NCBI GenBank assembly: GCA_022497155.1
Contig: MU385717.1
Span: 496,001 to 560,000 of the forward strand
DNA from: Whalleya microplaca
Lineage: Eukaryota > Ascomycota > Sordariomycetes > Xylariales > Xylariaceae
Length of the DNA: 64,000 nucleotides
Direction of reading: 5' to 3'
Made by a program: the position numbers and the translations under genes. Below are positions 35,020-46,952 of this stretch, piece by piece (positions within the stretch are counted from its first letter, which is position 1; each line of letters starts with the position of its first letter). The notes under the pieces are model-generated. The model ran no database searches. It was not told the DNA's origin and worked only from the letters and a program-made list of their open reading frames with translations.

Positions 35020-35511
35020 TCATGAGTTGATAAGCTTGTTCCGCTTCTCTTTCCTCTTCAATCGCTCGACTCGTTTCTTGTGCATTTTCTCTGCCATCTT
35101 CTCGTATCTCTCTTTCTCCTCCTTCGCCGTACGCTTGTCCTTGATAGCTTGTACCCGTTGCTGTAGCCCACGTGTCAGTCTCTCCTCTCTGGCACATCCG
35201 TCGGATTCGGGCTCCGATGATGTTGGGGTCGGCTTACTTTTCTCTCTGTCTCTTTCTCGTCCTTCATCTCCTTTTCCATTGCTTTCATCGCAGCCGTAGC
35301 CATGCGCAGTTTCGAGCGCTTCTCATATGAAGTCAAGCCAGAGGTTGGGCGGAACGCCTTTCGCGAAGGATGCCACTGCTTGCCTTGATATCGCCAGTGT
35401 CAGCCTCGAGTTGACATGCACCAAGAAGTAAATCGACCATCCGCCCTTACCATTCTTCCGCATACCCTGTAGCTCCTGGCTCGCCCCGGGTTTGGCTGGT
35501 TCGACCGACAT
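35020..35511 (-). CDS. CGR1: rRNA-processing protein Cgr1, 3 exons, 115 aa
   Basis: Exons 35451-35511, 35238-35383 and 35020-35160; introns 67 and 77 nt. The product begins with a short acidic/Pro segment, then GMRKNGKQWH and [16 protein letters not shown] long charged helix rich in Lys and Glu follows and ends [14 protein letters not shown]. This is the layout and length (about 114 residues) of fungal Cgr1, a nucleolar protein needed for pre-rRNA processing and 60S subunit assembly. The GKQWH segment is formed across the first intron, and the helix across the second, confirming the joins. No open frame in this interval is longer than about 115 codons, so simple ORF calling would miss the gene. 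Confidence 0.93.
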
Positions 35512-38500
35512 GATGCCCAAAGACGGGCCACGTAGCGCGATGAAATCGTCCCAATCCACTTGCCTGGTGTAACTTGAAAATTTCTCGCTGCGATCAGTCC
35601 ACTGCGTTGTGCATAGAATTCGATTTGAGTGAGGGACCGGAGTATCTTGAATAAATTTTGGTTTGCGCAAGCCCCACTACATATGCGCTTCAATAGAAGC
35701 ATCGAATTGGAGTGAGTCTAGACCCATGGCCCCGACTTTAGCGCGAGATCCGGATCATGGCTTTTCCAACCCCGTTAAATTCGATCGACGCAGGCACCTG
35801 AGCTCGGGCAGTGGCTTGATGAGTCAATAAATCACGTCCCTGCGTCTTCTTGAGATCCTCTGTTCGTCGTGTAAGTAGGTAAAATGACTACCACTCGCGT
35901 GGTGGCTGCCTATTCACAAAATAGCCGGGGACTTGAGATTACAATTCAACAGCTCATTAGTCTGTACCACTAATTAAATTATCTACCTATCTATGATCTA
36001 CGTAGGTATCGAGGGCTCTGCGCATCCGACCCAAAGCCTTTCTCAGCTGCACAAAAGCCGCACTCGCAGATTTGAACTCACGTACGGATTACAGAATGCC
36101 TTATTAAACTTACGAGCTGCTAAACAAGGCGGAGATAGCCACTAACAAAAGATACCTTTTCGATTGTATCTATCAGGGGTGTGTAGGATTGCCGTACTAT
36201 ACATGCACGATAATAATACGACTTGTGAAGGCATCTCGCGGTCCACATGGCTCATCTTGATCAAGCCGAGTTGCTGAGATTCTCTGCCTAGGCAAATTGT
36301 TACGCAGTACCTACGTGATTCTGTAGGTAATGTTTCATAACCAATTTCCTTCAATTATACTGATCTGTGCTCCCGTTATTGATTTCGCCCCACGGACTGT
36401 AAAAAAAGGCCGCCATGTCGTCACGGCCTTGGCCTCAGATTATTTTTGGTGCAACAATCGTGGTAGATTCGATATTACATACCTGATAACGATCTCCACT
36501 ACGGATTCACTTGACCCCGTGAGTGGAGCGTGCTCGCTACCGTATTCAAAATTACTAGGTACTTTGTGGGGATTGGTGAGGCTTGGGCACAACCGGCACA
36601 GCCTCCCTCTGCCATCGAAATGCAGATGTTTTTGGTCATTCGTTTCACGATTCGAAATGACCATCTTCCTCAATCCGGCATACTAGGCACCGAAAGAGGG
36701 CTAGAGGCGAGATTGCTCACTTCGTCATTTGCCGCGATATCCTTATTAGACACCTAGGTCTAACCTAGCATAGCGACTGATTTCAGCTCGTTCATTTCCA
36801 AAAACCTGGGGCGGATTTTCAATTATCTGCACCCCATAATCCTCAGGTACAGAGTATCAAATTCCAATATTTCTGAATGGAGAGAAACAGCCGTGCCAAT
36901 GCAACCGGATAGCAAGATATACTCCTCTTTTATCCGACAGAATACCCACAGTCGCTGCAAAGCCGTCTCCTGCGTAAGCAATCCCTCCGAGTCCGTTGGC
37001 CTTGATTGGCCGTTGGTTGTCAAAAAGCAATGCGACAGCTGCTTACGAACATGCAGTTAGCAAGTCGTGGCCATGGCTGGACCGGCCTCGTGCTGTACGC
37101 ATGTACGCTAGTTGATCACAAGCGTGTGTTGGCTGGAGGATTGGAACTCAGCTTGCCTTAGCCCACGGCCTGATGTCTTAACTCGAGCACAGCTGGCGAC
37201 TGGTGGCTGGCCTGCTGTTCTTCGAAATAAAAACAATTGTATACATATGTATGTATATATGTACAGATCTGTGAGTGGAAACGAAACACGAGAACAGCGA
37301 AGGCTATAAAAGCACTATAAAGTACTATAGGTAGTTATCTCAATTATAACCCCCATCCTGCCCCAGTGCGAGCCGCTAAAGTTATGTAATACATTCGTAC
37401 ATGTATCCAATCTTATACAACCCCCCTCAGCCCAAGGGATGCGCCCAGGAATAGACATGCGACATGGTTGCTCCCCCAAAGTCTCGATCCCGAATAGGCA
37501 AGCGGTTGTCTAAAATGCATAATTTCCAGGGTTTTTTTTAAGGGGATGCCACGACGGATTCAGGGGTTTCCAGGAACGGTGAACTCCTTCCAAGGGGCGG
37601 CTTTCCTGGTTAGCTCGTCGAGTCAGCGAGGTCTGGAGACTGGAGGTAACGGTGAATATTAAGCGATTTGATGTTTACCTTTGCGCTGTGCAGATAATAC
37701 AAAGTAGCGTTGGTCTCGATTGTTCATCGTAATAATTCGCTCTGTTCAACTGAGAAGTACTGCGGTATGGGTCGTGGACAGAAACACCGATACCAATTAT
37801 GGAGATGATTTCCTCCACCAGCTCCAGGACCAACCCACGTACTGTGCACTGTGTAGATATAACCTGCCTATACAGCAACTTTTGTCGCCTCTTCCACTAC
37901 TGTATGTATGTACTTGCAGTACATTTTTGCCCTCGATGGGTGCGCTAGGGAGACGGGCGAGTAGTATACTCAGTATACTCCTCGTTGTGTGTAGCACAGC
38001 AGCGTACATATGTATGTACGTATGTACGAAGCAGATAAGGGATGGTAAACAACCCCTCCAGTAGGTAGAGATTTTCGGTATAGCCGGTGCCTGTCGCATC
38101 CGGACTCTGCGACCACATAGGTAGCCGCCGTTCCAACGACGTAGCATGGCATGATGAGAGAATTGTGAATACAAACCCATGTGATGGATACAAAACAATG
38201 TTTTATCGGAAGAACAAGCGTCCCTCAGTTGTGTAACACAGTCGCACGCTTCTGGCTACCCAAACAGCCAAATATAACCTTACCATGTACTTATAGGATA
38301 GTCACGTTGGTTTTATGTACGCACTGATCGGAGCACTGATGAGAGAGCACTGATTGGAGATGGAACATAAGCAACGGGACAGTTGACACGGCGACCGCTA
38401 TTTGCGAACTATGTACGTGTCTGTACCTACATACAGTCCCGTACATACATACAGTTTACTAAGTACGCAAGATTGTAATCTGTAGCCGGGAGGCTGTGTG

Positions 38501-39582
38501 CGTTTCCACATCTATTCAAGATCTGGGCGTTGGTTGCGAAACAATTGGGACTCACGTTCAGATTTGCATTGCGAGAGACTTCGATCCACGTTTGTCGCCT
38601 GTACGGATTCAAGGTTGTAGCCATCGTACTACGTAGTTAGCGTACTTATTAGCGTAGATAGTCAGGTTAGTGTCCGCAAAGTGGTGCTCCGTAGACGCAC
38701 TGGACGCACCACACCCCCACCCCTGCCCACTGCCCTGCAGAAGTACTATGTATGTATGTATGCCTGTATGCCAATCGAACTTTAAGATCTCTCTCACTCA
38801 GACTGCCCTGACTGCCCAGGTGGTCTCTCTCGTCAGGTACGGCGGTACAGCGGTACATACATACATATGTACGGAGTACAGCGTCAAGCTACGTGTTCGC
38901 ACGGTCCAATGCCCAGATGCCCACATTGCCCACAACCCCCAGTAGCCTACAGTGGCTTCTTCAAACTGCCCGGGCATCATCAATCCTCCTCCACCTCCGC
39001 TCCTTCACCTCCCATTCACCCTCTCTTTGCACTCTCTCAAGACTTCAACCCACCACCAACTATCTTCTCTCCCCCCAGAATTGGTACAATTCCAGTAGCA
39101 AATCTGTTTTTTATCGGATTTGCTCTGGTCTTGGCCGTCCGCTCCTTTGAAAGCCCCTAACTTTTATTTTCATCTATTCATTCAGCATTTGCCTTATTTT
39201 GGTTGTTTTTGTAGCGACCTGCCCTTCTGCCCTGGAGAAACAGGCCACCAATTGTCTGCCTAGTTGTTTAGACCGCAACTGCGAAAAAGACCACATCCAC
39301 GCCGCGAACACATAGCAGAGAGGTATATACCAAGTGCCCATCACTCCTTGGCCCAGTCCCCAGTCATACGCTTTTCGAGCGACACGACTTGTCGGCGACT
39401 AACGCTCACCTCTTACCAGTGTCTCAGGCTGTCATTCCCACGCACTGCGAAATCTCCGTGTCCGACGAGCCCTCGAGTTTCTAATGCTCTTCGACTGGCA
39501 CGACTGCTAGACGAAACTCTATGTTATCCCTCCGCATCTAGTTGCTCCTCCGCTCTGTGCCGCCGAGCGGCTTGAAGGAAAG
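35512..39582. other. long AT-rich intergenic stretch and leader of the Ser/Pro-rich gene
   Basis: About 4 kb with no supportable gene. From 37230 to 38880 it is repeatedly interrupted by GTATGTAC/GTACATAC-type palindromic simple sequence. From about 38980 to 39150 the plus strand is strongly pyrimidine-rich (CTCC-type tracts), typical of fungal promoters and 5' leaders, so transcription of the 39583 gene probably begins there. Short open stretches in this interval overlap on both strands without domains. Confidence 0.6.
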
Positions 39583-42513
39583 ATGGCAACTGCATTTGCT
39601 GCCAATGGCCCCGTCGAGACGGCCACAATTGGAGGAGCGAGCGAAGTTTCAGCACGCCAGCTGACTATTTCAGCGCCTCTTGACGCGGATTCGACTGCTC
39701 AGTCAACATCCAGTCCTCTTCCGTCGCCACGTATCAACCTGCCACCACCGAACCCGCCTTTTACATTCCCTGCGCGTCCATCTTCGTCTTCAGCGCCTTC
39801 AACTTTTTCGAGATCTACGGGACGAAGACCTCACTCGGCTATCGAACTCAAGAGTCGACCTCTAGATTTTGCCAACGAGATAGAGGACCGTCCTACTCGA
39901 TCGCCTGCACTTCCAGAGTTCTGTTTCAACCCAGGCGCGACACTCGGTCCCAATAATGCCAGTCGCAACCCCAGGTCTCCTAATTTGCCGGATTTTTCGT
40001 TTAATCCAGGCGTGAACCTCGAGTCAGACGAGTCTCTGCTCAGTCCACCACTCACTCCACAGTCACCGAGAGGTTCCCAGCTTCGTAATGGGCATCGGCG
40101 GGGTGGGAGCGAGTTTGTAGGCGGCAAGCTGAAAGTAGGAGAATCAATCACAGTCATGAACACAAGTCCGACTAGATCTGAGAGCGGATTTGCGTCTCCG
40201 AAGTTGTCACCCACGGATATACCACCGAGGAGAGGACACGCGCATCGTCGATCCGCTGCCATCTCGAGCCATGATCTATCTATGATACTCAAGCCTAACA
40301 ATAGTCCAACTTCAACGAGTGGTACTAGCGCGCAAACTAGCCCAGTCGAGTTCGGCGATGAACTTCGAGCCTCTCGGGACCAACCGAGCATAGAGCCCCC
40401 CAAAATCGAGTTGAATGCCGAGGAGCCAGCCGAGACGAAGATTGAAGAGACACCCATCCAGCGCAGCTTGGAAGCAAGCCCAATAGCCAAGGCAGCTGGG
40501 CGCACCCGAGTTGGGTTTTCTGATAAGCTCGAATTCATTCCGCGGCCTTTGTCCATGACATCTACGGACACGTCAAGTACAACGACAGCTCGTCCTGGCC
40601 ACAAATTCTCAGGAAGTATCTCGTCCATCATATCAATGACGAACTCGACTGCTACAGACCGTGAACAGCCAAGCCTGCTTGGGTCACCCGTCTCGAGTAC
40701 GAAGAACAGTTCTCGTCCCAGTACAGCAGGCGCGATCCTAGAGCGGACCCCGAGTCTCCACGGACTCGACAGAAATTCCGCATCGCCACGTCGACGAAAC
40801 TCCATTCCATTGCTGATCGGGCTTTCTCAAGAAGACGACAAATCGCCAGCGAATCCGAGTCCCACAAAGACGCCCAAAAGGTGGTCATTCTTTGGTCTGG
40901 AATCCTTTGCCAGCAGTGGATCGCCCATCAGGCCACGTTTGGGTGGTTCTAATTCGCCTGACTCTACCTCCAAACCGCCGGAATCTGCAGACTTGCCTTC
41001 AGAACAAGGCCAAGAACCGAACCTAGGTGATGCTGTAGCGCATGCAAAGGGAAGAAAGGTGCCTGGGAAGTCCAAGAAACAGAAGAAGGTCAAATCTTGG
41101 GCTGGTTCCATCCTTACACGCAAGTCTAAATCGCGTACTCACAAGAAGTCGGCGCGCCGCCGTTCGCAAACCCCTCCTTTGCGGCGCTTGCACCTAGGTG
41201 AAGATGTTTATGGTGACCAAATGGATCTGCCTGAGCCGTTGACTACGCCAGTGGTCCTAGTGACCGAACCTCCGCCCTCTGAAAACGATACCGAAGCATC
41301 AATGCCTAGTCGGACACCTGATGATGATACACCTTACCCTGTGATTGATCTAGACGCGGCCCTCGGTCCATTCAATACTCCTCTAGCTCGTGATCCTCAG
41401 TGGGAAGAAGCACAAAGAGCTGGTGCTCCGCCAAAACGTCAGCTTCATAGTGCTGCCGGCATGAGAGGCTTCAGCGGACCAGGAATGCATTATCATCGCC
41501 GTGCTGAAAGTGCTCCCGAAATGCCTCCTTTCGAGGCTGCAAGGTTCGGTATTCATCGGTTCAACAGTTCTTCAACTATGGCAGACGTGTTCGAGGAGGA
41601 CGAAGAGGATGTAGACGACAGTGAAAACAGCCTATCAGACGGATCTACCCCTGAAGCTCAAGAAGGGTCCGGAGATGAAGTGGACGTGAGATCCGATACT
41701 GATGATGCAGCCTCAACCCCTACGCAGGAGCGCGACCTGGGAATAGCTAGCTCACAGGACAGTCTACACTCTATATCTGCCCAACGCAAAGGCAGTGGGT
41801 CAAGTTTGGAGGTGCAACCTGTTGGTTCCCGAATGAGGTCCGAGACTTCTACCAATAGCCTTCATGAGGAAATCATTGCGGAAGAACCGACCTGGCCCCC
41901 GTCCGAACGTACACCCAGCATTCCAGGGTTTTCAGAAAACTTTGATTTGACAGCACCTTCGTCCCGAGTCCTTAATAACGATGATTCTGCTTCGATCGAG
42001 CTGAGTCCTGCCACCATTCCCACATCCACCATGTTGCCAGTTAGCCCATACTCAACGAGCCACTCCTCATTCCCATCGCCCCGTTCGCCAATGTCATATG
42101 ACGCTCGTCGAATCTCGACAACGCCGTCATCAGTTACGGATGAAAATAACTACCACTCGTTGTTAATGGGCGAGCCTGGACCCGAGTTAGTCCGGATGTC
42201 TGTCGAGGTGCCTTCTTTAACAAGCAGTAACTCGACCATGACCCGAGAAAGCATGTTCACTCCTGGTGTTCGGCCAAGGAATATGCCTTTCCACGAGCAA
42301 CGCCCAGCTTCATTCACTTCTGCGTTCGGCCGTCGAAGATCTAGCCTGGCTAGTCTGAGCCGACTGATCAGTAGCGCTCACGGAGAACGCAGCAAGCTCA
42401 GCATGGAGGTTCCTTGCGAGAGCGAGCCAGACAAGAAGTCAAAGCCTAGCAAATCAAAACGCCTGGGCCGAATGATGCAGTTCTGGAAGCCGAAAGGGTC
42501 GACCGAGTCTTAG
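39583..42513 (+). CDS. Ser/Pro-rich intrinsically disordered protein, single exon, 976 aa
   Basis: One uninterrupted ORF. Composition is dominated by Ser, Pro, Thr and Arg with no globular domain, signal peptide or membrane segment. Homologues are often labelled 'cell wall proline rich protein' in filamentous fungi, but nothing here directs it to the wall. Two near-identical motifs, LPEFCFNPGATL (about residue 111) and LPDFSFNPGVNL (about 136), lie 25 residues apart. Basic-x-Ser sites recur (HRRGGSEF, AHRRSAA, PRRRNSIPLL, HRRAESAPE, FGRRRSSLASLSRL), as do many S-P sites, which suggests a phosphorylation-controlled scaffold that binds 14-3-3-like readers. A Lys-rich stretch (KGRKVPGKSKKQKKVKSW) and the C-terminal KSKRLGRMMQFWKPKG block are likely the most conserved parts. 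Function unknown. Confidence 0.88.
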   Translation: MATAFAANGPVETATIGGASEVSARQLTISAPLDADSTAQSTSSPLPSPRINLPPPNPPFTFPARPSSSSAPSTFSRSTGRRPHSAIELKSRPLDFANEIEDRPTRSPALPEFCFNPGATLGPNNASRNPRSPNLPDFSFNPGVNLESDESLLSPPLTPQSPRGSQLRNGHRRGGSEFVGGKLKVGESITVMNTSPTRSESGFASPKLSPTDIPPRRGHAHRRSAAISSHDLSMILKPNNSPTSTSGTSAQTSPVEFGDELRASRDQPSIEPPKIELNAEEPAETKIEETPIQRSLEASPIAKAAGRTRVGFSDKLEFIPRPLSMTSTDTSSTTTARPGHKFSGSISSIISMTNSTATDREQPSLLGSPVSSTKNSSRPSTAGAILERTPSLHGLDRNSASPRRRNSIPLLIGLSQEDDKSPANPSPTKTPKRWSFFGLESFASSGSPIRPRLGGSNSPDSTSKPPESADLPSEQGQEPNLGDAVAHAKGRKVPGKSKKQKKVKSWAGSILTRKSKSRTHKKSARRRSQTPPLRRLHLGEDVYGDQMDLPEPLTTPVVLVTEPPPSENDTEASMPSRTPDDDTPYPVIDLDAALGPFNTPLARDPQWEEAQRAGAPPKRQLHSAAGMRGFSGPGMHYHRRAESAPEMPPFEAARFGIHRFNSSSTMADVFEEDEEDVDDSENSLSDGSTPEAQEGSGDEVDVRSDTDDAASTPTQERDLGIASSQDSLHSISAQRKGSGSSLEVQPVGSRMRSETSTNSLHEEIIAEEPTWPPSERTPSIPGFSENFDLTAPSSRVLNNDDSASIELSPATIPTSTMLPVSPYSTSHSSFPSPRSPMSYDARRISTTPSSVTDENNYHSLLMGEPGPELVRMSVEVPSLTSSNSTMTRESMFTPGVRPRNMPFHEQRPASFTSAFGRRRSSLASLSRLISSAHGERSKLSMEVPCESEPDKKSKPSKSKRLGRMMQFWKPKGSTES

Positions 42514-43826
42514 ATGGTATTGCGACTTTCGTTCTGGCTAAATATAATCATGGCAGGCGTTCGCACGCAGGCCACTCGGGCGAGGGTGGATAGGCGGACT
42601 TAGCATGGAGTTAGGTCTCATATTCGCCCAGCATTAACGGATTCGACGATTTTCATGTATTTTCACGCATTTCTCAGTACCTGCAAGACACCAACTTCCC
42701 ACGTGGTGCGGATGGCTCATTTATGGTATTTCACGCTACAAATCTCACGACCTTACTCTCACGACGTGCACTTGACAATGCTCTCGGGGGGACAACCTTA
42801 AACTCTTACAATTGACTGTTCATCACCAATAAATGGTTTGGTTCTGACGAAAAACATGACGGCACTTGAAGCCATTTCATGACCATGACTTTCAATCAAT
42901 CAATCTCGCAAGTCCACTACCTCTATCTTATTTCCGTTGCTTTTAAGGGTGCAAAGAAATGAATGACCACATATGGTGTGGTGTGGTCATGCGTAGAGAG
43001 AACGCGATGGCTTTGATTTCTCTGGACATAGATGCGCAGAGACGATATTGATGGCGAAGGGGAAGGGGAAATATGGTGCTGGTATCTGACAGAGGAGCCT
43101 GAAACCTCAAGTCCAAAAGAAGACTTGGGGAATCGGTTGCTGGCTCTCGTCACAGACAGCTTGAGCATCAAGATGTACACAAATAATAATGAACATATAT
43201 TTTCTGCTATGCATCTGTCATTTCTTTCATCCCATGTGCACTGTGTGGCTGATAAAATTGCCCAAGTATTCAAGACTAGTGTTTCGGCAACTAAGTTTAG
43301 CAGACTTTACATAAGACATCGTAGAGGATGTTCAGTCGGCACTTAGGGACTATAAACCCGTGTAATCTAGTGTAGTAATAAGAACGCCAAGTAATGTTAG
43401 AACTGAACCTAATTCTCTGTATCTACTGGAGTAGTTATACGGGATGGTATAGCCTATAGTATGTACATAGTATAGCCTATAGGGTAGTAGCTTTCACCTA
43501 CAATGCAATACGTGGGGCCCGTACCTGATAGTTGCATTTAACTCTTAGAGGCATATCTACCTAACCTTAATCAACTAGCCTCGGCTGGGCGCCCTTGATC
43601 CCAAATCTTGCTTCACCCCTGTCCAAATTGGACCCCGAAGCTCTCATGTTATTACCAGCATAATAAATACCTACCTATATCACCCGCGCAGTCAGCTAGC
43701 TAGCTCAGCTCCCTCTTCTTCTGCTAGCTAGTCTTTAAACCTCATCAATATCTATCCGATTGAATCTCCTGCTTGCCTGATTCCTACCTTACCACCGTGG
43801 AAGACGCCTCTCATACTACGAACCCG
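42514..43826. other. intergenic, no gene seen
   Basis: 3' region of the Ser/Pro-rich gene and promoter of PEX4. A 104-codon open stretch at 43032-43346 overlaps an opposite-strand one and shows no family signature. CTAGCTAG-type simple sequence lies at about 43695-43735. Confidence 0.55.
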
Positions 43827-44617
43827 ATGTCAAGTAGCGCCAGATCCCCGACGTCCGCCTCCGCGCCGGCCTCCGCCTCCGCCTCCTCGTTGTCGTCGTC
43901 GCGCAACGCGACCAAGCGGCTCCTGCGCGAGCTCGCCGTCTGGGAGAAGGAGGCGCCGGCCGAGAGCGGCATCGAGAGGCTCGGCCCCGTCAGCGAGGAT
44001 GAGCTGCTGCATTGGGAGGCGGTGATCAATGGGCGGGGGATAGGCAGCGGTTATGATGGTGCGTTCTGCTTCTTCTGATGCTTTCTTTACTTACTCCCTT
44101 GCTCGCCCCTTAAACAGCCCCTTTCCATCTTGAGATCGATTCAAATCAGATAATCATTTACCTTCCCCCCCCCCCCCCCTTTCCTCCCTCTACGTCATAG
44201 TCTCCCTTACTACTTACTGCCCACGAATCGTTCTCCCCGTGTTGCGGTGTGTGTATACAAAACACAAACTAACACGAACCCAAACCAACAGAAGGCCGCT
44301 GGCTCCTCGACATCCAGATCCCCCCCACCTACCCCCTACAGCCTCCCAAGATCGCGTTCCGCACGCCGGTCGTGCACGCCAACATCGCGCTGCCCAGCGG
44401 CGAGATCTGCCTCGACCTGCTCAAGGACGCCTGGACGCCCGCCTACAGCGTGCTCGAGTGCGTGCGCGCCGTGCGCATGCTGCTCTCCTGCCCCGAGACC
44501 GACAGCCCGCTCAACGTCGACGTCGCCGCCCTGCTGCGCGGCGGCGACGTCCTCGGTGCGAAGAGGCTCGTCCAGTTCTGGTGTCGTGATGACGCGGGAC
44601 GGTATCAGGGGAGGTAG
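43827..44617 (+). CDS. PEX4: peroxisomal ubiquitin-conjugating enzyme E2, Pex4-type, 2 exons, 185 aa
   Basis: Exons 43827-44058 and 44292-44617. A 35-residue Ser/Ala-rich N-terminus leads into a UBC fold: RLLRELAVWEKE helix, WLLDIQIPPTYPLQPPKIAF, then the active-site cysteine in SGEICLDLL followed by WTPAYSVLECVRAVRMLL and SPLNVDVAALLRGGD. The E2 motif normally reads H-P-N with the catalytic Cys shortly after; here it is HANI. Pex4 proteins ubiquitinate the import receptor Pex5 at the peroxisome. The E2 fold is certain; the Pex4 label rests on the EICLDLL...WTPAYS and ECVRAVRMLL pattern. The single intron is 233 nt, far longer than others here, and holds a 15-base C run (44165-44179). Confidence 0.88.
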
Positions 44618-45449
44618 TCCGTGGGTCGTGGTAGTGGTGGTTTACGGCGGCGTGGGGAATTAGCTTGCTTGCTTGCTACTAGGCGGATGAGGCGGACGAT
44701 CGATCAAACTTGACATGTCAACAGGAAACACACTCGGCGCTATTTATGGATTTTTGGACAGGTTCTGCTCTTGGTAGATTGTTGTGTTATGCGGGCTGGG
44801 AGACACACGGGAAGCAGGCGTTTTTTGCAGGAAACACACGAGATTCTCGGGCCACTGGCCATTTTTTTGTAATGACTCTTTTCGAAATCAGCACACATAT
44901 GTCGCGAGCGCATCTGTATTTTTTGCTTTTCTTTGGGCCGTGATGATGGAACCGACGGTACATAGTCAGTCTCATGTAACGGCCTTACACGATGTTTGGA
45001 ATGAAGTATTCTCTTCTTCTATGCTTTCCAATGCGCCTAGTGCATCCAGGCCACCGGCCGCCGCCCTCCCCCTTTCCGTCCCCTTACACTGTTATGACAT
45101 GACATGACACCCCGTTTGTTTGGGTCCCCCGGCCTCGTTCAAATCAAACCGAGTAGAGAAAAGAAAACACAAGAATCATGACCCCGTAATGCTGTTGTTT
45201 CAATGATATACTACAGGAGAATGAAAAATAACCCTTTCCTTTAACCCAGCTTACAGCCGCGCGATGTTTTTTTTCATAGTGATACCATAGTGATACTTGA
45301 AGTCATCACAGTGTGACAGAGAGGCAGGCAGGCAACTCCTCATCTCCAATAAAAACAGAAAAATGCAATGTTTCCGAGACTCATGACAGAATTACAATAT
45401 TCGTTATGACAAAAGCGTTTCGAGAGTCATATTCCGACTCCAATAGCGT
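44618..45449. other. convergent intergenic region, no gene seen
   Basis: Lies between the 3' ends of PEX4 (+) and the mannosyltransferase gene (-). Two overlapping short open stretches at 44710-45107 are probably untranslated region. Confidence 0.6.
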
Positions 45450-46618
45450 CTACTCGTTGTAATGATAAACCTATTGCTCGCAGAGTCAGTTTGGCAACAC
45501 TCTCAAGAATGGGATTCAGTAGGGGAAGCCATTACCTTGTAGTTAGGGAGTCCTGTAGCTTGCCAGCCCAGCCTCTTCGCCATCTTGGCGAACCCCTCGG
45601 TCTCAATCAGATGGTAGAATGGAAACGGCGGGAACATGGCCCCGTCACGATGCACAGTCGCTTTGACTAGTAAAGCAGTACCCCCAACGCCTTCTAGCGG
45701 CACTTCCATGTTGACCTGGTCTTCGTTTTCCGTCATGTAAGCCATCAAGGCTCGGTAGGTGGCCATCTCGGAGTAGCCCTCGAGGATGATCTCGTCCGGG
45801 CTCATCTTAGCAGCGATCTCCTGTGCCGTCGTGCTATCTTGCCAGCTGTTGAAATCGTATGGCCGTTCAGCCGGCTTCCCTGTCTCGGGGTCTGTATATC
45901 TCTGGAAACAATTCGGCACTATGATGGGTTTGTCATGCGCCGCCAGGTCCTGGATCAAGGTAGGGGGAGTCTCTACAATGTCAGAGTCCAGCCACAGGAC
46001 CCAGGAGCTCTCGGACCCAAGTGTTGTGAAAAGCAGAGAATTCCGCGCGCGAGACATGGATGCACGTCTCGCCTTCTGGTTTTCCATCTTGTGCCGCTCG
46101 CTTTCGTCTTGTGATGTCAAGGGGGGATCGAAGTCCTGTCGCTCAATAATTACACCCTTGAACCGATCCTTAGCAGGTCCCTTCTGCGTCTTCGATATCT
46201 GCGCCTGCAATGCCGTTGTCGCTGCATTTCCCTCTTTGTTCTTCGGTAAGATAAAGCCAAGGGTGATGAGTTCGTGGGGATATTGCAGTTTTACGAGATT
46301 GTCCCAATATTCCTGGTAGAAGCGCGCCATGGGCGTCAGAATCAGGACGGACTCGCGGTTGCCAATGGGATCTGGGGTAATGGTGACATCGTTCAGGTTG
46401 AAGCGCCGTACAGGCGGGCGATCGCCGATGAGACTCGACTTAGAGGTGGGTTTGCGAATCGGATGTCTGTTGGTATTCACGGAGACGGAGGGTTGCGAAG
46501 CGGATCCGCTGTGGGAGAGGAAATAGATAATGAAGAGGCACAAAACAGCGCCAATGGACAAAGTCAGATAGTTTGTCCTCCGGAGACGAACTGGCCCCAA
46601 CGGCCGCGCCATGGCCAT
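45450..46618 (-). CDS. MNN9: Golgi alpha-mannosyltransferase subunit, Mnn9/Anp1/Van1 family, 2 exons, 367 aa
   Basis: Exons 45536-46618 and 45450-45470. The second exon is 21 nt and encodes VYHYNE plus stop, a typical C-terminus of this family; reading through the intron instead gives an unrelated tail. Type II membrane topology: short basic N-terminus (RPLGPVRLRR), signal anchor (about residues 18-36), stem, then a GT62 catalytic domain with ILTPMARFYQEYWDNL, RARNSLLFTTLG, the acidic metal-site motif WLDSDIVETPPTLIQDL, and NCFQRYTD. The complex elongates the alpha-1,6 mannan backbone of N-glycans in the cis-Golgi. The subfamily call is by overall pattern; Anp1- or Van1-type assignment is less likely. 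Start at ATG 46618; an in-frame ATG follows two codons later. Confidence 0.9.
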
Positions 46619-46952
46619 AGTCGTCCTGTGAATCAAGCGTGTTGAGAAGGACGTGGAGTGGAAAGGAGTGGAGAGAGGGAAGAAGCTAAATGATCAATTA
46701 ACACGGGCCATTGAGGGCATCCAAGTCGTAGGGAGGGTGGCTGTCTTGCTGCTCGGGACAGAAGATGCACAAGATCCAGACGCGACACGCCGACCGGGGG
46801 CGACTATGTCGTTTGACGCTGTCGTGGTTGTAGTCGTCGTTGGTCGGGGAGAAAAATGTGCTGCTGGCTGCTTGGTATTGTACAGTTACATGTATGCAGT
46901 CTTGCCAGATAGCACTAAAAAGGTGAAATTATTCAATCAGTACTAAGCATGC

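Noticed and set aside
36330..36686. 118-codon ORF in the 35.5-39.6 kb gap
   Set aside because: Composition is not protein-like, the frame overlaps others on both strands, and no intron-linked continuation was found.
39831..40805. 324-codon open frame on the minus strand inside the 976-aa gene
   Set aside because: It is antisense to a clearly biased Ser/Pro/Arg coding frame; such composition leaves the opposite strand stop-poor. No domain, and it covers only part of the real gene.
43032..43346. 104-codon ORF between the Ser/Pro-rich gene and PEX4
   Set aside because: Opposite strand is equally open, no domain, and codon choice does not resemble neighbouring genes.
44239..44663. two long plus frames overlapping PEX4 exon 2
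   Set aside because: They are frame shadows of the E2 exon; only the third frame keeps the active-site cysteine motif.
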